NCBI GenBank assembly: GCA_028285085.1
Contig: JANQQI010000021.1
Location: forward strand, 50,278 to 114,277
Reading direction: 5' to 3'
DNA: 64,000 nucleotides
From: Saprospiraceae bacterium
Lineage (GTDB): Bacteria > Bacteroidota > Bacteroidia > Chitinophagales > Saprospiraceae
A model generated the notes under the pieces. That model saw nothing but the letters and a program-made list of their open reading frames with translations, was not told the DNA's origin and ran no database searches. The translations under genes and the position numbers were made by a program. Shown here piece by piece: positions 7,854 to 18,018 of the stretch. Position 1 is the stretch's first letter; every line of letters starts with the position of its first letter.

Positions 7854-9662
7854 TTAAAACAAACTCACATATCCAAAATGGGTTTTCAGATTTCGAAAAT
7901 CGTAGGTGTTATCCGGTAAGCGGCCTAGAGCAAGACTAAACCCAAATATCCCCACCCCGGTCTCAAAGGTAATCCCCGCACCAAAGCCCAGCGGATGATT
8001 AATTTGTCGTTGAGCAGTAGTAATATTCTCCACGTAACCATAATCGGCAAAGGTGTAGAGATAAGAATTTTGGCCGATGAGGAGGCGGTATTCCAAAGTG
8101 AAAACGGCATAATTCGTTGCAAAGATTGACTCTTCATCGTAGCCGCGCATGATGCGATTACCGCCGATACGAAACTGCTCGTTTTGGTAAACCTTATTTT
8201 CCGAAATGATCATACCGCCTCGCGCTTCACCTTTGATGACACTGTTGGCAAACAAAGGAAGATAACCCGCAATTTGCCCGGAGAGCCGATATTGGAAAGT
8301 CCGTAGTTCGAGGGTATCGTAAAGGCTCTCGAATTTGAAGGAAGGATCATCTGCATCATTCAGGCTAACGATGGCGTTATTTTTCTTGATGGTTTTAACC
8401 CCAGCACCACCACGCAGCAAGGTGCCCCAACCGCGTCGCGGATTGAAACGATAATCCAATTGCTGCCAGTTGTATTCTAGCCCAAAAGTAGAATTACTCA
8501 CGTCCAGATTGGAAGGCAAGCGTCGACTTTGGCGAATAATATTTTCGTCGACGGTTAGTACATTGGTGGAGAGGCGATTCCAAAAAGCTTTTAGATAATT
8601 GCCGCCCTCCATCAGGTATTGAACTCCGAGGTCAGATTCGATATCGAGGTATGACGTGTCGCGTTTGTAGAGGCGAAAGCCGGTATCAAGACCAAAAGGT
8701 AGATTCAAAACGTAGGGATAAGCGAATTCCAGTTCGAGCTCTTGGGTCTGCGGGCGCAGTTGCTCGAACTGCGCATAAATACGTTCACCCAGCCCAAATT
8801 GGTTGTACATTTCAGCATCGAAGGTCGCTGTAAATTGAAAGCGCCGCACATCCACATTTTGTCCGATATTGGAGGTGTTGGTAGGCAGGAAACCAAAAAT
8901 AAAATCAAAGCGACTGGCTTTCTTACGTTCCAAAAATAGATTTACTGTGGCTTTATCGTTCGTAAAAGTAACCGTCACATTTTGTTTTTCTTGCAAAAAC
9001 GGTAATTCACGCAAGCGATTACGGATTTTCAACACTTTGGATTTATCGTATAAGTCACCGGCTTGGATACCGAGGTACTGTTCCAGATAAGCGGTGGAGA
9101 TGCGCGCATCCCCAATGATATTTAACGCATCGAAGATGATGCGCTTTTGTTTGTCCATAAAGATTTGGGCGGCCACCTGGCCGTCTACGATGCGGATACT
9201 ATCGAGCCAAACTCTAGCAAAAGGATAGCCATTGTTTTCGGCATAATCGAGGAGGTCTTTTTGCATCTCAACCACTTCGGCATAATTGAAGGGCTGTCGA
9301 TTGTACAAGCGCTCGCGGTAGCCTACTCGGCTTAAAAAATTCTTATCGACATTGCCATTGCGCAGATGCGCCCAACGATACGTTTGCCCTTGATGTAGCC
9401 GGGCGGTCACCAGGCTATCTTGCCAGATGATTTTGTCAAAAGAGGCTTCGAGGTAAGCCAGGCCTTGCAATTGAAGGAGTATCTCTGCCAGTGCCTTTTG
9501 CACAGAGAGCGAATCTGGGAATTGGGTTTCGTAGGCTAAATTTCCTTCGGCCAGTTGTTCTTGGTCCAGCAACTCGATCTCCAGGCGATAGCGATCTGAT
9601 TGCCCGAATAAGGTATTCAGAACACCACCAACCAGCAGAATAATGCAAAGGATCGAGCGCAT
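7854..9662 (-). CDS. Omp85/BamA-TamA family outer membrane protein
   Basis: A 602-residue protein with a signal peptide (MRSILCIILLVGGVLNTLFG). Periplasmic POTRA-like repeats follow at about 30-245, for example VVEMQKDLLDYAENNGYPFA and LKIRNRLRELPFLQ. A C-terminal 16-strand type barrel spans about 250-602 (RGWGTLLRGG; FRIGGNRIMRGYDEESIFAT, the conserved RG-Y element) and ends in Phe, as expected for barrel insertion. It is shorter than BamA and closer to the TamA/ShlB-like group. The role is probably outer membrane assembly or passenger export (inference). The start lies 11 bp after the AlkA-type gene, so they are likely co-transcribed. Confidence 0.88.
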   Translation of the reverse strand: MRSILCIILLVGGVLNTLFGQSDRYRLEIELLDQEQLAEGNLAYETQFPDSLSVQKALAEILLQLQGLAYLEASFDKIIWQDSLVTARLHQGQTYRWAHLRNGNVDKNFLSRVGYRERLYNRQPFNYAEVVEMQKDLLDYAENNGYPFARVWLDSIRIVDGQVAAQIFMDKQKRIIFDALNIIGDARISTAYLEQYLGIQAGDLYDKSKVLKIRNRLRELPFLQEKQNVTVTFTNDKATVNLFLERKKASRFDFIFGFLPTNTSNIGQNVDVRRFQFTATFDAEMYNQFGLGERIYAQFEQLRPQTQELELEFAYPYVLNLPFGLDTGFRLYKRDTSYLDIESDLGVQYLMEGGNYLKAFWNRLSTNVLTVDENIIRQSRRLPSNLDVSNSTFGLEYNWQQLDYRFNPRRGWGTLLRGGAGVKTIKKNNAIVSLNDADDPSFKFESLYDTLELRTFQYRLSGQIAGYLPLFANSVIKGEARGGMIISENKVYQNEQFRIGGNRIMRGYDEESIFATNYAVFTLEYRLLIGQNSYLYTFADYGYVENITTAQRQINHPLGFGAGITFETGVGIFGFSLALGRLPDNTYDFRNLKTHFGYVSLF

Positions 9663-9673
9663 GAAGATTCAAA

Positions 9674-10279
9674 TTATGATTGAGTTGCTTTTTTCCATTC
9701 CAACAAATACCTAACCGCATAAGATCGGTACGGTGTCCAGGGAGCCGCTAGTGCGCGCATTTCGGCTTTCAGTTTCTGTTCCGGGCGAATGCTGTAAAGT
9801 TTGGTCATGAGTTGTTTGAGATGATAATCATTCAATGGCAGAATATCGGGCCGCTGAAGTGTATAGAGTAAAAGCATGTTGATAGTCCATTCACCCACTC
9901 CCTTGATTTCCGACAAGAGCCCTTTGACTTCAATATCACTGAGCGTCGACCAATCCACTTTACTGTTTTGAAAAAAATCGACAATACGCACGATCGTTTC
10001 GTATTTCCGCATCGATAGTTTTACGTCTTGCAGGGCCGTTTTTTCAAAATGTTCGAACTGTTCTATCGTCAAAATGGCCAGATTGGCCTTTTCAAGTAGT
10101 TTTGTAAAATACTTTTTTGTGCTGCGATAATGGATTTGCTGTTCAATAATACAACTCATCAAATCGTGGAAAACATTATGCGTAGAGACGATTTCAGGCA
10201 AATCAACGAGAGCAATGATTTTAGCCAGTTGTGGATCTATTTGCAGCAGGTGTTTTCGGATATCGGAATCGTTCTTCAT
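9674..10279 (-). CDS. DNA-3-methyladenine glycosylase II (AlkA/HhH-GPD family)
   Basis: A 201-residue base-excision repair glycosylase. The helix-hairpin-helix is EIKGVGEWTINMLLLYTL and the catalytic Asp sits in ILPLNDYHLKQLM, the usual GPD position. It lacks the extra N-terminal domain of E. coli AlkA, as is common for the compact bacterial form. It would remove alkylated purines from DNA. It is the first gene of a probable two-gene unit with the Omp85 protein and divergent from hemW. Confidence 0.9.
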   Translation of the reverse strand: MKNDSDIRKHLLQIDPQLAKIIALVDLPEIVSTHNVFHDLMSCIIEQQIHYRSTKKYFTKLLEKANLAILTIEQFEHFEKTALQDVKLSMRKYETIVRIVDFFQNSKVDWSTLSDIEVKGLLSEIKGVGEWTINMLLLYTLQRPDILPLNDYHLKQLMTKLYSIRPEQKLKAEMRALAAPWTPYRSYAVRYLLEWKKATQS

Positions 10280-10375
10280 TAAATATTTTACAAGTTAAGT
10301 AGAGCTAGATCATTAGTTGCCGAAGGAGTGGAAATCAGATGAGGTAATCTGGGGATAAAAACTGACCTTTGTAGC

Positions 10376-11518
10376 ATGGCCGGTATTTATCTCCATATCC
10401 CATTTTGCAAACAAGCGTGTCATTACTGCAATTTCCATTTTTCCACTTCGCTAAGGTATAAAACGGAAATGATTGATGCTCTGGTACAAGAGCTACAACT
10501 CCAAAAGGACTATTTGTCGGGTGAAACCATTGAAACCATTTATTTCGGAGGTGGTACGCCGTCTTTGTTAGATACGGTTGATTTGGAGCGTTTGTTCACG
10601 ACGATACAAAAATTACATACTGTGGCAGATGATGCGGAAGTGACCCTCGAAGCGAATCCCGATGATCTGACGCGGGAAAAACTTCGCACACTACGCGCTA
10701 CGCCGGTCAATCGCCTCAGCATCGGTATTCAATCTTTTTTTGAGGAAGATTTACGCTTTATGAACCGCGCGCACTCTGCTCGTGAAGCTCTGGATTGCGT
10801 TCATCTGGCCCGCGAGATGGACTTTGAGCAACTGACGATTGACTTGATCTATGGCTCCCCAACGACTACCGATGCGCGCTGGGCGGAGAATCTTGATATG
10901 GCTTGTGAATTGGATATCCCGCACCTGTCAAGTTACTGCCTGACCGTTGAGCCGGGGACAGCTTTGGACCACTTCGTACGCAAAAAACGGGTCCCTCCAG
11001 TGGATGAAGAACAGGCTGCCCGTCAATTTGAAATGTTGATCGAACGAACCGAGGCCGCGGAATATGTCCACTACGAGATTTCGAACTTTGCGAAAAAAGA
11101 TCGCTATTCGCGCCACAATTCGGCCTATTGGCAAGGTAAGTCTTATCTCGGGATTGGCCCTTCGGCCCATTCCTTCAACGGAAAGGCACGGCAATGGAAT
11201 GTCGCACACAATATGCAATATATCAAGGCGATACAAACACAGCGGGTGCCGTCGGAGGAAGAAATCCTGACGCCGGCCATGCGTTACGATGAATACATTT
11301 TAACGGCTTTGCGTACCATCTGGGGAAGCGATCTGCAGTACATCGAAGCATTGGGCGCTTCCTTTGCCAGCCACTTTTTAGAGCAAGTCGAGCCTTATTT
11401 GCGTAACGGACAAGTTGAGCGAGACGGCAACATTTTTCGTTTGACTAAAGCTGGAAAACTGCTGGCCGATCATATTAGCGTACAGCTTTTTTTTGATGAT
11501 GAACCAGACGGAGCATAG
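10376..11518 (+). CDS. hemW: Radical SAM family heme chaperone HemW
   Basis: A 380-residue protein opening with MAGIYLHIPFCKQACHYC, which gives the radical SAM cluster motif C11-x3-C15-x2-C18. GGGTPSLL and the SAM-binding EANPDDLT segment follow. The C-terminal HemN-like domain is present (HYEISNFAK, NSAYWQGKSYLGIGPSAHSF). HemW is regarded as a heme-delivery chaperone rather than a coproporphyrinogen oxidase; the lack of the fourth Cys of HemN (sequence is CNF, not CxC) supports HemW. Its 3' end overlaps the convergent kinase gene by 44 bp. Confidence 0.93.
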   Translation: MAGIYLHIPFCKQACHYCNFHFSTSLRYKTEMIDALVQELQLQKDYLSGETIETIYFGGGTPSLLDTVDLERLFTTIQKLHTVADDAEVTLEANPDDLTREKLRTLRATPVNRLSIGIQSFFEEDLRFMNRAHSAREALDCVHLAREMDFEQLTIDLIYGSPTTTDARWAENLDMACELDIPHLSSYCLTVEPGTALDHFVRKKRVPPVDEEQAARQFEMLIERTEAAEYVHYEISNFAKKDRYSRHNSAYWQGKSYLGIGPSAHSFNGKARQWNVAHNMQYIKAIQTQRVPSEEEILTPAMRYDEYILTALRTIWGSDLQYIEALGASFASHFLEQVEPYLRNGQVERDGNIFRLTKAGKLLADHISVQLFFDDEPDGA

Positions 11519-12809
11519 CGCGTGAAATCCACAATTCAACCCGGGTGCCGATGGCCTGACCTGTGTCATCCTGCAAATCTGTAATGGCCAGTCGATTGTA
11601 TTCTTCCTGATTAAGTTGATAGGTTTCGTTGAGTGCTTGCAATCGCTGCTCCGTCACAAGGAGGCCGGTAGCACGATTGGGGTTTTCTTCCCATTCTCGA
11701 TAAGCTTGGGCACGTTCCCGGCCGACACCATTATCTTCGATTTTACAATACAGTGCTGTAGGGAGTAGCTGAAAGTCAACGTTCAAATTGCCAACCCCTT
11801 CGCGGTGCATCAGGCCATGTTTAAAGGCATTTTCAATTAGGGGTTGAATCAGGAGGGGAGGGATGGGAACTTCTTTTTGGAGTTGAGTTAATTTGTCATC
11901 TACCTGAAAAGTCGTCTTTATCTTTTTTTCAAAACGTAATTCTTCTAATTCGATATAGAGTTTTAAAAATGTCAACTCTTCATGTAAAGAAATCCATTTC
12001 TGTTTTGAATATTGAAAAATCAAACGAATCAGCCGGGCAAAACTTGATAGATAGCGCAGAGAGGATTCTTGATCGTTGTCTAAGAGAAAATGTTGAATGG
12101 AATTAAGGGTGTTAAAAATGAAATGCGGATTCATCTGAGCTTGCAAAGCTGTCATTAAGAGCTCGGTGTTGGCCGATTGGATCGTTCGATTTTGTTCTTC
12201 CAGCTTTCTTTTATTACGGAAACTACTTAAGCGGAGTCGGTATTGAAAACTTGAGATAAAGTACAAAGGCACGATAATCCCTAATGCTTCGGCGTAAAAG
12301 ATCATCCGAGGAATTGTGGCTTTCTCCATGACTGTGATCCCCACCAAGATGGTCCCAACCGCAATAATATTGATCACTAGACGATGGCTGTCTGGTAAAA
12401 TCAGGCCGGCGTTGACAATAATTAGAAAGATGCCATAAGGCAGAATACTACCTCGTTGTTCGATACTCAGTATCGCCATCATTATGAGTGAAAGGCCCGT
12501 GAGAAGTAAACAGAGCAGGACTGGCCCATGAACGTATGGATAACGGCTGCGTTTAATTGCCGTTAGATTACGCTGAATCCAAATGAGGGGAATAATGCAC
12601 AAAAAGAGGAGCCAATGGGAGACCGCTAGCCACTGATAGAGCGGTTCACCAAATCGTCCTTCTTGGTAGCGCAGATAGTCTAAAATCAAGAGGAAAGCCC
12701 AGAAAAACAAACCAGCCCAGGCGATAATGAGCGTTTTCCGCGCATTGTCGCGAATGAGAATAGCTTCGAATTCCTGCTCAAAGTTGACGGCAGGCTGCTC
12801 CTTAGTCAT
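11475..12809 (-). CDS. LytS/YehU-type sensor histidine kinase
   Basis: A 444-residue membrane kinase. About five to six hydrophobic helices occupy residues 28-188, then a short coiled linker ([19 protein letters not shown]). The His_kinase domain has the phospho-acceptor His229 in [20 protein letters not shown], and the ATPase domain shows [18 protein letters not shown] (N-box) and KIEDNGVG (G1). No LytTR response regulator lies beside it, so its partner is elsewhere. Its ATG overlaps the end of the methylmalonyl-CoA mutase gene by 8 bp, implying translational coupling. Its 3' end overlaps hemW tail to tail. Confidence 0.9.
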   Translation of the reverse strand: MTKEQPAVNFEQEFEAILIRDNARKTLIIAWAGLFFWAFLLILDYLRYQEGRFGEPLYQWLAVSHWLLFLCIIPLIWIQRNLTAIKRSRYPYVHGPVLLCLLLTGLSLIMMAILSIEQRGSILPYGIFLIIVNAGLILPDSHRLVINIIAVGTILVGITVMEKATIPRMIFYAEALGIIVPLYFISSFQYRLRLSSFRNKRKLEEQNRTIQSANTELLMTALQAQMNPHFIFNTLNSIQHFLLDNDQESSLRYLSSFARLIRLIFQYSKQKWISLHEELTFLKLYIELEELRFEKKIKTTFQVDDKLTQLQKEVPIPPLLIQPLIENAFKHGLMHREGVGNLNVDFQLLPTALYCKIEDNGVGRERAQAYREWEENPNRATGLLVTEQRLQALNETYQLNQEEYNRLAITDLQDDTGQAIGTRVELWISRAMLRLVHHQKKAVR

Positions 12810-14937
12810 AGGCCTGAATCATCAATTCCAGAATTTGCGTAGCGGCTCTGGCAATAACGGTTCCCGGCCCAAAGACGCCAATCACTCCGGTTTCGTAAAG
12901 GAAATCATAATCCTGTGCGGGGATCACGCCTCCAACGACAACCATAATATCTTCCCGCCCCAGTTCACGCAGGGCGGCAATGGCCTCTGGCACCAACGTC
13001 TTATGCCCTGCTGCCAGCGAAGAGATGCCGAGGATGTGTACATCGTTTTCGGCGGCCTGACGGGCCGCCTCCGCCGGGGTTTGAAAAAGTGGTCCGATAT
13101 CCACATCAAAGCCTAGATCTGCAAAGCTGGTCGCAATGACTTTTGCGCCTCGATCGTGACCATCTTGTCCCAATTTGGCGATCATAATCCGTGGTCGGCG
13201 GCCTTCCAGTTCGGCAAAGCGATCGGTAAGTGCGCGCGCCGTTTTAAAATCTTCGTTCATCTTTATTTCGTTGGAATAGACCCCGCTTAAGCTGCGCGTA
13301 GTAGCGCGGTAGCGGCCAAAATGCGCCTCAAGCGCATCGGAAATTTCACCGAGGGTAGCTCGCTCTCGAGCCGCCTTTACCGCCAGATCGAGTAAATTGC
13401 CATCACCACTGCGTGCCGCTTCACTCAAGGCATTCAACGCATTTTTTACTTGTTGATCGTTTCGTTCGGTGCGTACTTGTTGCAGGCGCTTGATCTGCGC
13501 TTCGCGAACCACGGTATTATCAACTTCCAGGATATCAATTTGGACTTCTTGTTCCGGTGGAAAGATATTGACGCCTACGATTTTATCCTGGCCACTATCG
13601 ATGCGTGCTTGCTTACGAGTGGCCGCTTCTTCGATGCGGAGCTTAGGGAGGCCTTCTTCGATGGCTTTGGCCATACCACCCAGCGCCTCAACTTCTTCGA
13701 TCAGCGTCCAGGCGCGGCGTGCTAGACGATCGGTGAGGTATTCCACATAATAGGAGCCCGCCCAGGGATCGACAACGCGGGTAATATCGGTGTCTTGTTG
13801 CAAATACTTTTGGGTGTCGCGTGCGATTTTAGCGGAGAAGTCGGTCGGGAGCGCGACGGCTTCATCCAGCGAATTCGTGTGCAATGATTGGGTGCCACCG
13901 AAAGCTGCCGCCAAAGCTTCCACGGCGGTGCGCGCGACATTGTTAAATGGATCTTGCTCGGTCAGGCTCCAGCCTGAAGTCTGGCAGTGCGTGCGCAGCG
14001 CCATTGACTTTGGATTTTGTGGATCAAACTGCTTGACCAATTTGGCCCACAGCATGCGGCCAGCTCGGAGTTTGGCGATTTCCATGAAGTGGTTCATCCC
14101 GATGGCCCAGAAAAAAGAAAGCCGCGGCGCAAAATCATCAATCTTCAGCCCGGCTCGCAGGCCAGACCGAATATATTCCAAGCCGTCAGCTAGGGTGTAA
14201 GCCAATTCAATATCCGCTGTGGCTCCGGCTTCGTGCATGTGGTAGCCGCTAATACTGATGGAATTGAAGCGCGGCATATTGGCCGCTGTATAGGCGAAAA
14301 TATCAGCAATGATGCGCATCGACGGCCCCGGAGGGTAGATATAAGTGTTGCGCACCATAAATTCTTTTAAAATATCATTTTGGATCGTACCGCTTAGTTG
14401 GTTGAGTGCCACGCCTTGTTCTTCGGCCGCCACGATATAGAACGCCATAATGGGAATCACGGCGCCGTTCATTGTCATAGAAACCGACATTTTATCCAAA
14501 GGAATACCGTCAAATAAGATTTTCATATCCTCGACGGTATCAATAGCCACTCCGGCCTTACCCACGTCGCCCTTTACTCTAGGATGATCGCTATCGTAGC
14601 CTCGGTGCGTTGCCAAGTCAAAAGCAACGGATAAGCCTTTTTGGCCGGCGGCCAAATTGCGTCGATAAAAGGCATTACTTTCCTCCGCGGTGGAGAAGCC
14701 GGCATATTGGCGAATGGTCCAAGGGCGAACGGTGTACATCGAGCCGTAAGGGCCACGGAGATAAGGAGGGATACCCGCCGCAAAGTGCAGATGGTGGACG
14801 TCTTCCAAATCCTCTGGGCGATACTGCGCATGGATATCAATTTGCTCGGGACTACTCCATCGCTCGGTAGATGTTGCGTTGGCGGGGTTATGGAGATTGA
14901 AATCAAGGTCTATTTTGGTAAAATCGGGCTGCTTCAT
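12802..14937 (-). CDS. scpA: Methylmalonyl-CoA mutase, large (catalytic) subunit
   Basis: A 711-residue adenosylcobalamin-dependent mutase that interconverts succinyl-CoA and methylmalonyl-CoA. The substrate barrel is recognisable from [40 protein letters not shown] and [19 protein letters not shown]. The C-terminal B12 domain (about 575-711) has the base-off motif [15 protein letters not shown] with the cobalt-ligating His. Length matches the catalytic subunit. No small subunit gene is adjacent, so it either works as a homodimer or the partner is elsewhere. The downstream kinase gene overlaps by 8 bp. Confidence 0.96.
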   Translation of the reverse strand: MKQPDFTKIDLDFNLHNPANATSTERWSSPEQIDIHAQYRPEDLEDVHHLHFAAGIPPYLRGPYGSMYTVRPWTIRQYAGFSTAEESNAFYRRNLAAGQKGLSVAFDLATHRGYDSDHPRVKGDVGKAGVAIDTVEDMKILFDGIPLDKMSVSMTMNGAVIPIMAFYIVAAEEQGVALNQLSGTIQNDILKEFMVRNTYIYPPGPSMRIIADIFAYTAANMPRFNSISISGYHMHEAGATADIELAYTLADGLEYIRSGLRAGLKIDDFAPRLSFFWAIGMNHFMEIAKLRAGRMLWAKLVKQFDPQNPKSMALRTHCQTSGWSLTEQDPFNNVARTAVEALAAAFGGTQSLHTNSLDEAVALPTDFSAKIARDTQKYLQQDTDITRVVDPWAGSYYVEYLTDRLARRAWTLIEEVEALGGMAKAIEEGLPKLRIEEAATRKQARIDSGQDKIVGVNIFPPEQEVQIDILEVDNTVVREAQIKRLQQVRTERNDQQVKNALNALSEAARSGDGNLLDLAVKAARERATLGEISDALEAHFGRYRATTRSLSGVYSNEIKMNEDFKTARALTDRFAELEGRRPRIMIAKLGQDGHDRGAKVIATSFADLGFDVDIGPLFQTPAEAARQAAENDVHILGISSLAAGHKTLVPEAIAALRELGREDIMVVVGGVIPAQDYDFLYETGVIGVFGPGTVIARAATQILELMIQAYD

Positions 14938-14968
14938 TGCCTAAAGATACGTTGATTCCCAAAAAAGA

Positions 14969-15006
14969 GAAAAGGGCTATCCATCAATGAGAGATAAACC
15001 CTTTTC
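14969..15006 (-). terminator. Intrinsic terminator after the TonB-like gene
   Basis: GAAAAGGG (14969-14976) pairs with CCCTTTTC (14999-15006), with an inner TATC/GATA helix. On the minus strand the stem is followed by a U-run (complement of AAAAAA at 14961-14966). It separates the TonB-like gene from the mutase gene. Confidence 0.8.
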
Positions 15007-15091
15007 CGGTCGTCGAAAAACTACCGAGTTAGTAATATCTAAGGGAATGGCCAGGAGATGACCAGCGGGTTTTCATAGCATCAGATGTTCA

Positions 15092-15859
15092 TCAGAGTAG
15101 TTTGAACTTGACCGGCAGGTTGAAAATAACACGTACTGGTCGGCCTCTTTGACGACCGGGAATCCAATTGGGCATCTTTTTCAAAATACGTAGCACTTCT
15201 TTTCCTGTCCCTGCGCCAGGCTGCTTCAGGATATCAGGACTGGTAATGGTACCATCTCTTTCGATAATGAATTTCACAACAACGGTACCTTCCACACCCA
15301 TTTCTTGGGCCATTTTTGGGTATTTGAGGTGCTTACCGATGAAGGTCATCATGGCTTTTTCCGCACAAGCTTTTCGCTCATTTTTGCTGAGCCCCTCTGA
15401 TTCACAACCGGGAAATCGGGGCATTTCTTCCACTACATCGAAGGGAAGATCATCGTCGCTGGGTTCGACTACTGGCGGTAATTCTTTGGGCTTAGGAGGT
15501 GGTGTCGGGGCATAATTAGTCAGGCCCGGATCAGGCATTGGCGTTGGATTGACGTGGACTACGGTATCAATAGGCTCTGGTATTGGCTCGGGATCAATGT
15601 CTAAATCTTCGAGGTCCAAAATTTCGGAAGCTTCAATTCGAGGTGGTGGTAATTGACGCTTTTGCTCAGGTGGCGTGCGGGTGATTTCGATACTCGAAAG
15701 GTCATCTTCTTCTATTTTTACTTGTCCATCGTTATTGTTATTGTGATCGTAAACAGTATAGTTAAATGCCAGAGCCATCAAACTCAGCGATAGGACGAAT
15801 CCCAATTTGAGGAAGATATTGCGGTTTTTACGCAGGCGGGAAATATCAAGTCTTTTCAT
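15092..15859 (-). CDS. TonB-like energy transducer
   Basis: A 255-residue protein starting at the ATG at 15859 (MKRLDISRLRKN). One N-terminal membrane helix (about 16-36, IFLKLGFVLSLSLMALAF) is followed by a Pro-rich periplasmic linker (about 55-120, with PEQKRQLPPPR and TPPPKPKELPPV). A TonB C-terminal domain follows at about 165-255 (GTVVVKFIIERDGTITSPDI ... KKMPNWIPGRQRGRPV), with a Cys pair upstream of it (FPGCESEGLSKNERKACAEK). Such proteins couple the proton-motive force to outer membrane receptors, but no receptor or ExbBD gene is nearby. Monocistronic, ending in its own terminator. Confidence 0.9.
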   Translation of the reverse strand: MKRLDISRLRKNRNIFLKLGFVLSLSLMALAFNYTVYDHNNNNDGQVKIEEDDLSSIEITRTPPEQKRQLPPPRIEASEILDLEDLDIDPEPIPEPIDTVVHVNPTPMPDPGLTNYAPTPPPKPKELPPVVEPSDDDLPFDVVEEMPRFPGCESEGLSKNERKACAEKAMMTFIGKHLKYPKMAQEMGVEGTVVVKFIIERDGTITSPDILKQPGAGTGKEVLRILKKMPNWIPGRQRGRPVRVIFNLPVKFKLL

Positions 15860-16671
15860 AACCAAATCTTTTTTAAAACATGAAATAAAAGTTGCCCGTC
15901 AGGCTCTGTCAGGAAGCCTGCGATCAGCAGAATACCACATAGTTTTTCGAAAAAACAGGAATTGGAAAGCTTTCAAAGGGATAGATGTAGGAAGGGAAAG
16001 AATTGGTGTATGAAGAAAGAAAAAATTCTATTTTGGATGTGTTTTGAAAGTAAAGAGGCGTGTTTTTATTTTTTTGTGGCTACTTTTTTTAAAATTTTTT
16101 CTGATTGATAATCAGTGGTTTATGACGTTGTATTATGTGTTTTGAAATGTGTGTTTATGGAATTTTTAAAAAACGGAATCTATAGATAGTAGAAATATTT
16201 CTAAAAACTATTGGTTTTAATCTCTTGTCGATAAAATGTTCCCGGCAAAGGCTGGGAAAGATATGCCCAAAAAATATTGCGGTCGAAAATGGCCGGCGGT
16301 GGTGGCTGTGGGTGGGATCCCTCCCTCAAAGCCCATGTTTATTTCTCCTCCTGATGTGAAGTTTGCTCTTGAATGGATATAGTGCTTTTAGGCTCCGGAT
16401 GGATTCATTGGGGCAAGTCGAAAAAATAGTCCAAAGTGAATTTGTGGAGCTAAAACTAGAGCCAAATAGTGTCTGAATGAATATTTAATAATCATTATTC
16501 CAATATTGAATATCTATAACCTGTCGCTAATTGACAATTTACCTCCATATGACGGATGTCTTTATTAATTGAGCAACCCTATAAACTATTTTAAGCGTTT
16601 TGTTGAGAAGAGTAACTATTCCAAGTAAATTCACCCAGAGTCCTTTAACCATACAGATAAGCCCAAAAAAG
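15860..16671. other. Long intergenic region with a dispersed repeat copy
   Basis: About 800 bp without a supported gene. It contains the minus-oriented copy of a dispersed element (16154-16334). The rest is AT-rich with several poly-T/poly-A runs. Confidence 0.6.
16154..16334 (-). repeat. Dispersed intergenic repeat, copy A
   Basis: Read on the minus strand, this 181-bp stretch parallels 23089-23334 on the plus strand. A 26-bp opening block beginning GGGCTTTG matches at 23 of 26 positions, a 17-mer (ACTATCTATAGATTCCG) is identical, and both end in TTCCATAAA. A CCACCACC core and a CCCAG..CTTT block are also shared. Copy A lacks roughly 65 bp present in copy B. Confidence 0.65.
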
Positions 16672-16702
16672 TTTGAAACAGCCTTAAAAATCAATAATTT
16701 TG
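16672..16702 (+). promoter_or_regulatory. Bacteroidota promoter for the M16 peptidase unit
   Basis: TTTG (16672-16675), a 19-bp spacer, then TAATTTTG (16695-16702): an exact fit to TTTG-N19-TAnnTTTG. Transcription would start near 16708-16710, about 65 nt before the TTG start codon. Confidence 0.8.
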
Positions 16703-16773
16703 TACAATCCCAACTTATGAGACACGTTGGTTGTTATAAAGACCTTAGACGTACAAATAAATTGTAATCTATC

Positions 16774-18018
16774 TTGATAGAATTTTCCCGATTTGAACTC
16801 CCGAATGGGCTGCGCGTATTGGTACACGAGGATAAAAGCACGCCTATGGCTGCAGTAAATGTACTGTATAATGTCGGCGCTCGTGATGAATCTCCGGATA
16901 AGACTGGCTTTGCGCACTTATTTGAGCACCTGATGTTCGGTGGCTCGGCCAATATTCCTGATTTTGATGATCCGATTCAGCGAGCCGGCGGAGAGAATAA
17001 TGCTTTTACCAATAATGACTTGACGAACTTCTACGATATCGTTCCTGCGGATAACATCGAAACGGTGTTTTGGTTGGAATCGGATCGAATGCTGCACCTT
17101 AAGATTGACGAAAAGGTCCTCGAAGTACAGCGCAAAGTGGTCGTCGAAGAATTTAAAGAAACTTGTCTCAATCAGCCTTACGGGGATGTTTGGCATCATT
17201 TGGCTGATTTGGCCTACCAAGTGCATCCTTACCGTTGGCCAACGATTGGTAAAATCCCCGAGCACGTGGAAGAAGCGACGCTCCAGGATGTACAGGATTT
17301 TTACCAAAGATATTACCGACCCAATAATGCGATCTTGACGGTAGCCGGCAATGTTACGGTTGAGCAAGTACGCGCACTTTCGGAGAAATGGTTCGGCGAT
17401 ATTCCCGCGGGGCCGGTGCCTAAACGCGAATTGCCCGCCGAGCCGCCCCAAAATCGCATGCAGCAACGGGTGCGGCATTCCAAAGTCCCCGTAGATGCAC
17501 TGTATTTGGCTTTCCACGTTCCGGCCCGCTACGAAGCGGATTACTACGCCGTAGATATTCTTTCTGACTTGCTTTGCAACGGCCGGTCATCACGCTTGTA
17601 TCGTCGATTGCTGAAGGAGCGTCAGTTGTTCACCCAAATCGATGCCTACATCACCGGCAGTATTGATCCAGGTTTGTTGATCGTCGAAGGACAACTCTCT
17701 ACAGGCGTGAGCATCGAACAGGCTGAAGCTGCGATCTGGGAAGAATTGGAAGTGATAAAGAATGAACCTATCCTGGAAAGTGAGCTGCAAAAGCTGAAAA
17801 ACAAGGTGGAGAGTACCTTGGTGTTTTCCGAAGCGAACGTTTTAAATAAGGTCATCAATCTGGCGTATTTCGAGCTATTGGGTGATGCTGACTTGATTAA
17901 TCAGGAAGTTTTGGAATATCGACGCTTAAATACTGCGGATATTCAGCGCGTCGCGCGCAAGATTCTGACCCGTGAGAACTGTTCGGAGCTCTATTATCTA
18001 GCCGAACGGGACGCCTGA
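16774..18018 (+). CDS. M16 family zinc peptidase (pitrilysin type)
   Basis: A 414-residue single M16 unit. The inverse zinc motif is HLFEH (His48, Glu51, His52), with a distal Glu near residue 125 (KVVVEEFKE). The C-terminal M16 half contains VRHSKVPVDALYLAFHVPAR and LLCNGRSSRLYRRL. The start must be the TTG at 16774: an in-frame TAA lies at 16765-16767 and the next ATG is codon 25, inside the conserved domain. The TTG codon gives MIEFSRFELPNGLRV, the expected family start. No signal peptide is seen. Its stop overlaps the next ATG by one base (TGATG), so the two genes are translationally coupled. Confidence 0.92.
   Translation: MIEFSRFELPNGLRVLVHEDKSTPMAAVNVLYNVGARDESPDKTGFAHLFEHLMFGGSANIPDFDDPIQRAGGENNAFTNNDLTNFYDIVPADNIETVFWLESDRMLHLKIDEKVLEVQRKVVVEEFKETCLNQPYGDVWHHLADLAYQVHPYRWPTIGKIPEHVEEATLQDVQDFYQRYYRPNNAILTVAGNVTVEQVRALSEKWFGDIPAGPVPKRELPAEPPQNRMQQRVRHSKVPVDALYLAFHVPARYEADYYAVDILSDLLCNGRSSRLYRRLLKERQLFTQIDAYITGSIDPGLLIVEGQLSTGVSIEQAEAAIWEELEVIKNEPILESELQKLKNKVESTLVFSEANVLNKVINLAYFELLGDADLINQEVLEYRRLNTADIQRVARKILTRENCSELYYLAERDA

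Noticed and set aside
13790..14200. 136-codon frame antisense to methylmalonyl-CoA mutase
   Set aside because: It lies over one of the best conserved genes in the window and has no recognisable product.
16717..16767. ATG at 16717 as the M16 peptidase start
   Set aside because: An in-frame TAA at 16765 blocks it; the TTG at 16774 gives the conserved N-terminus.
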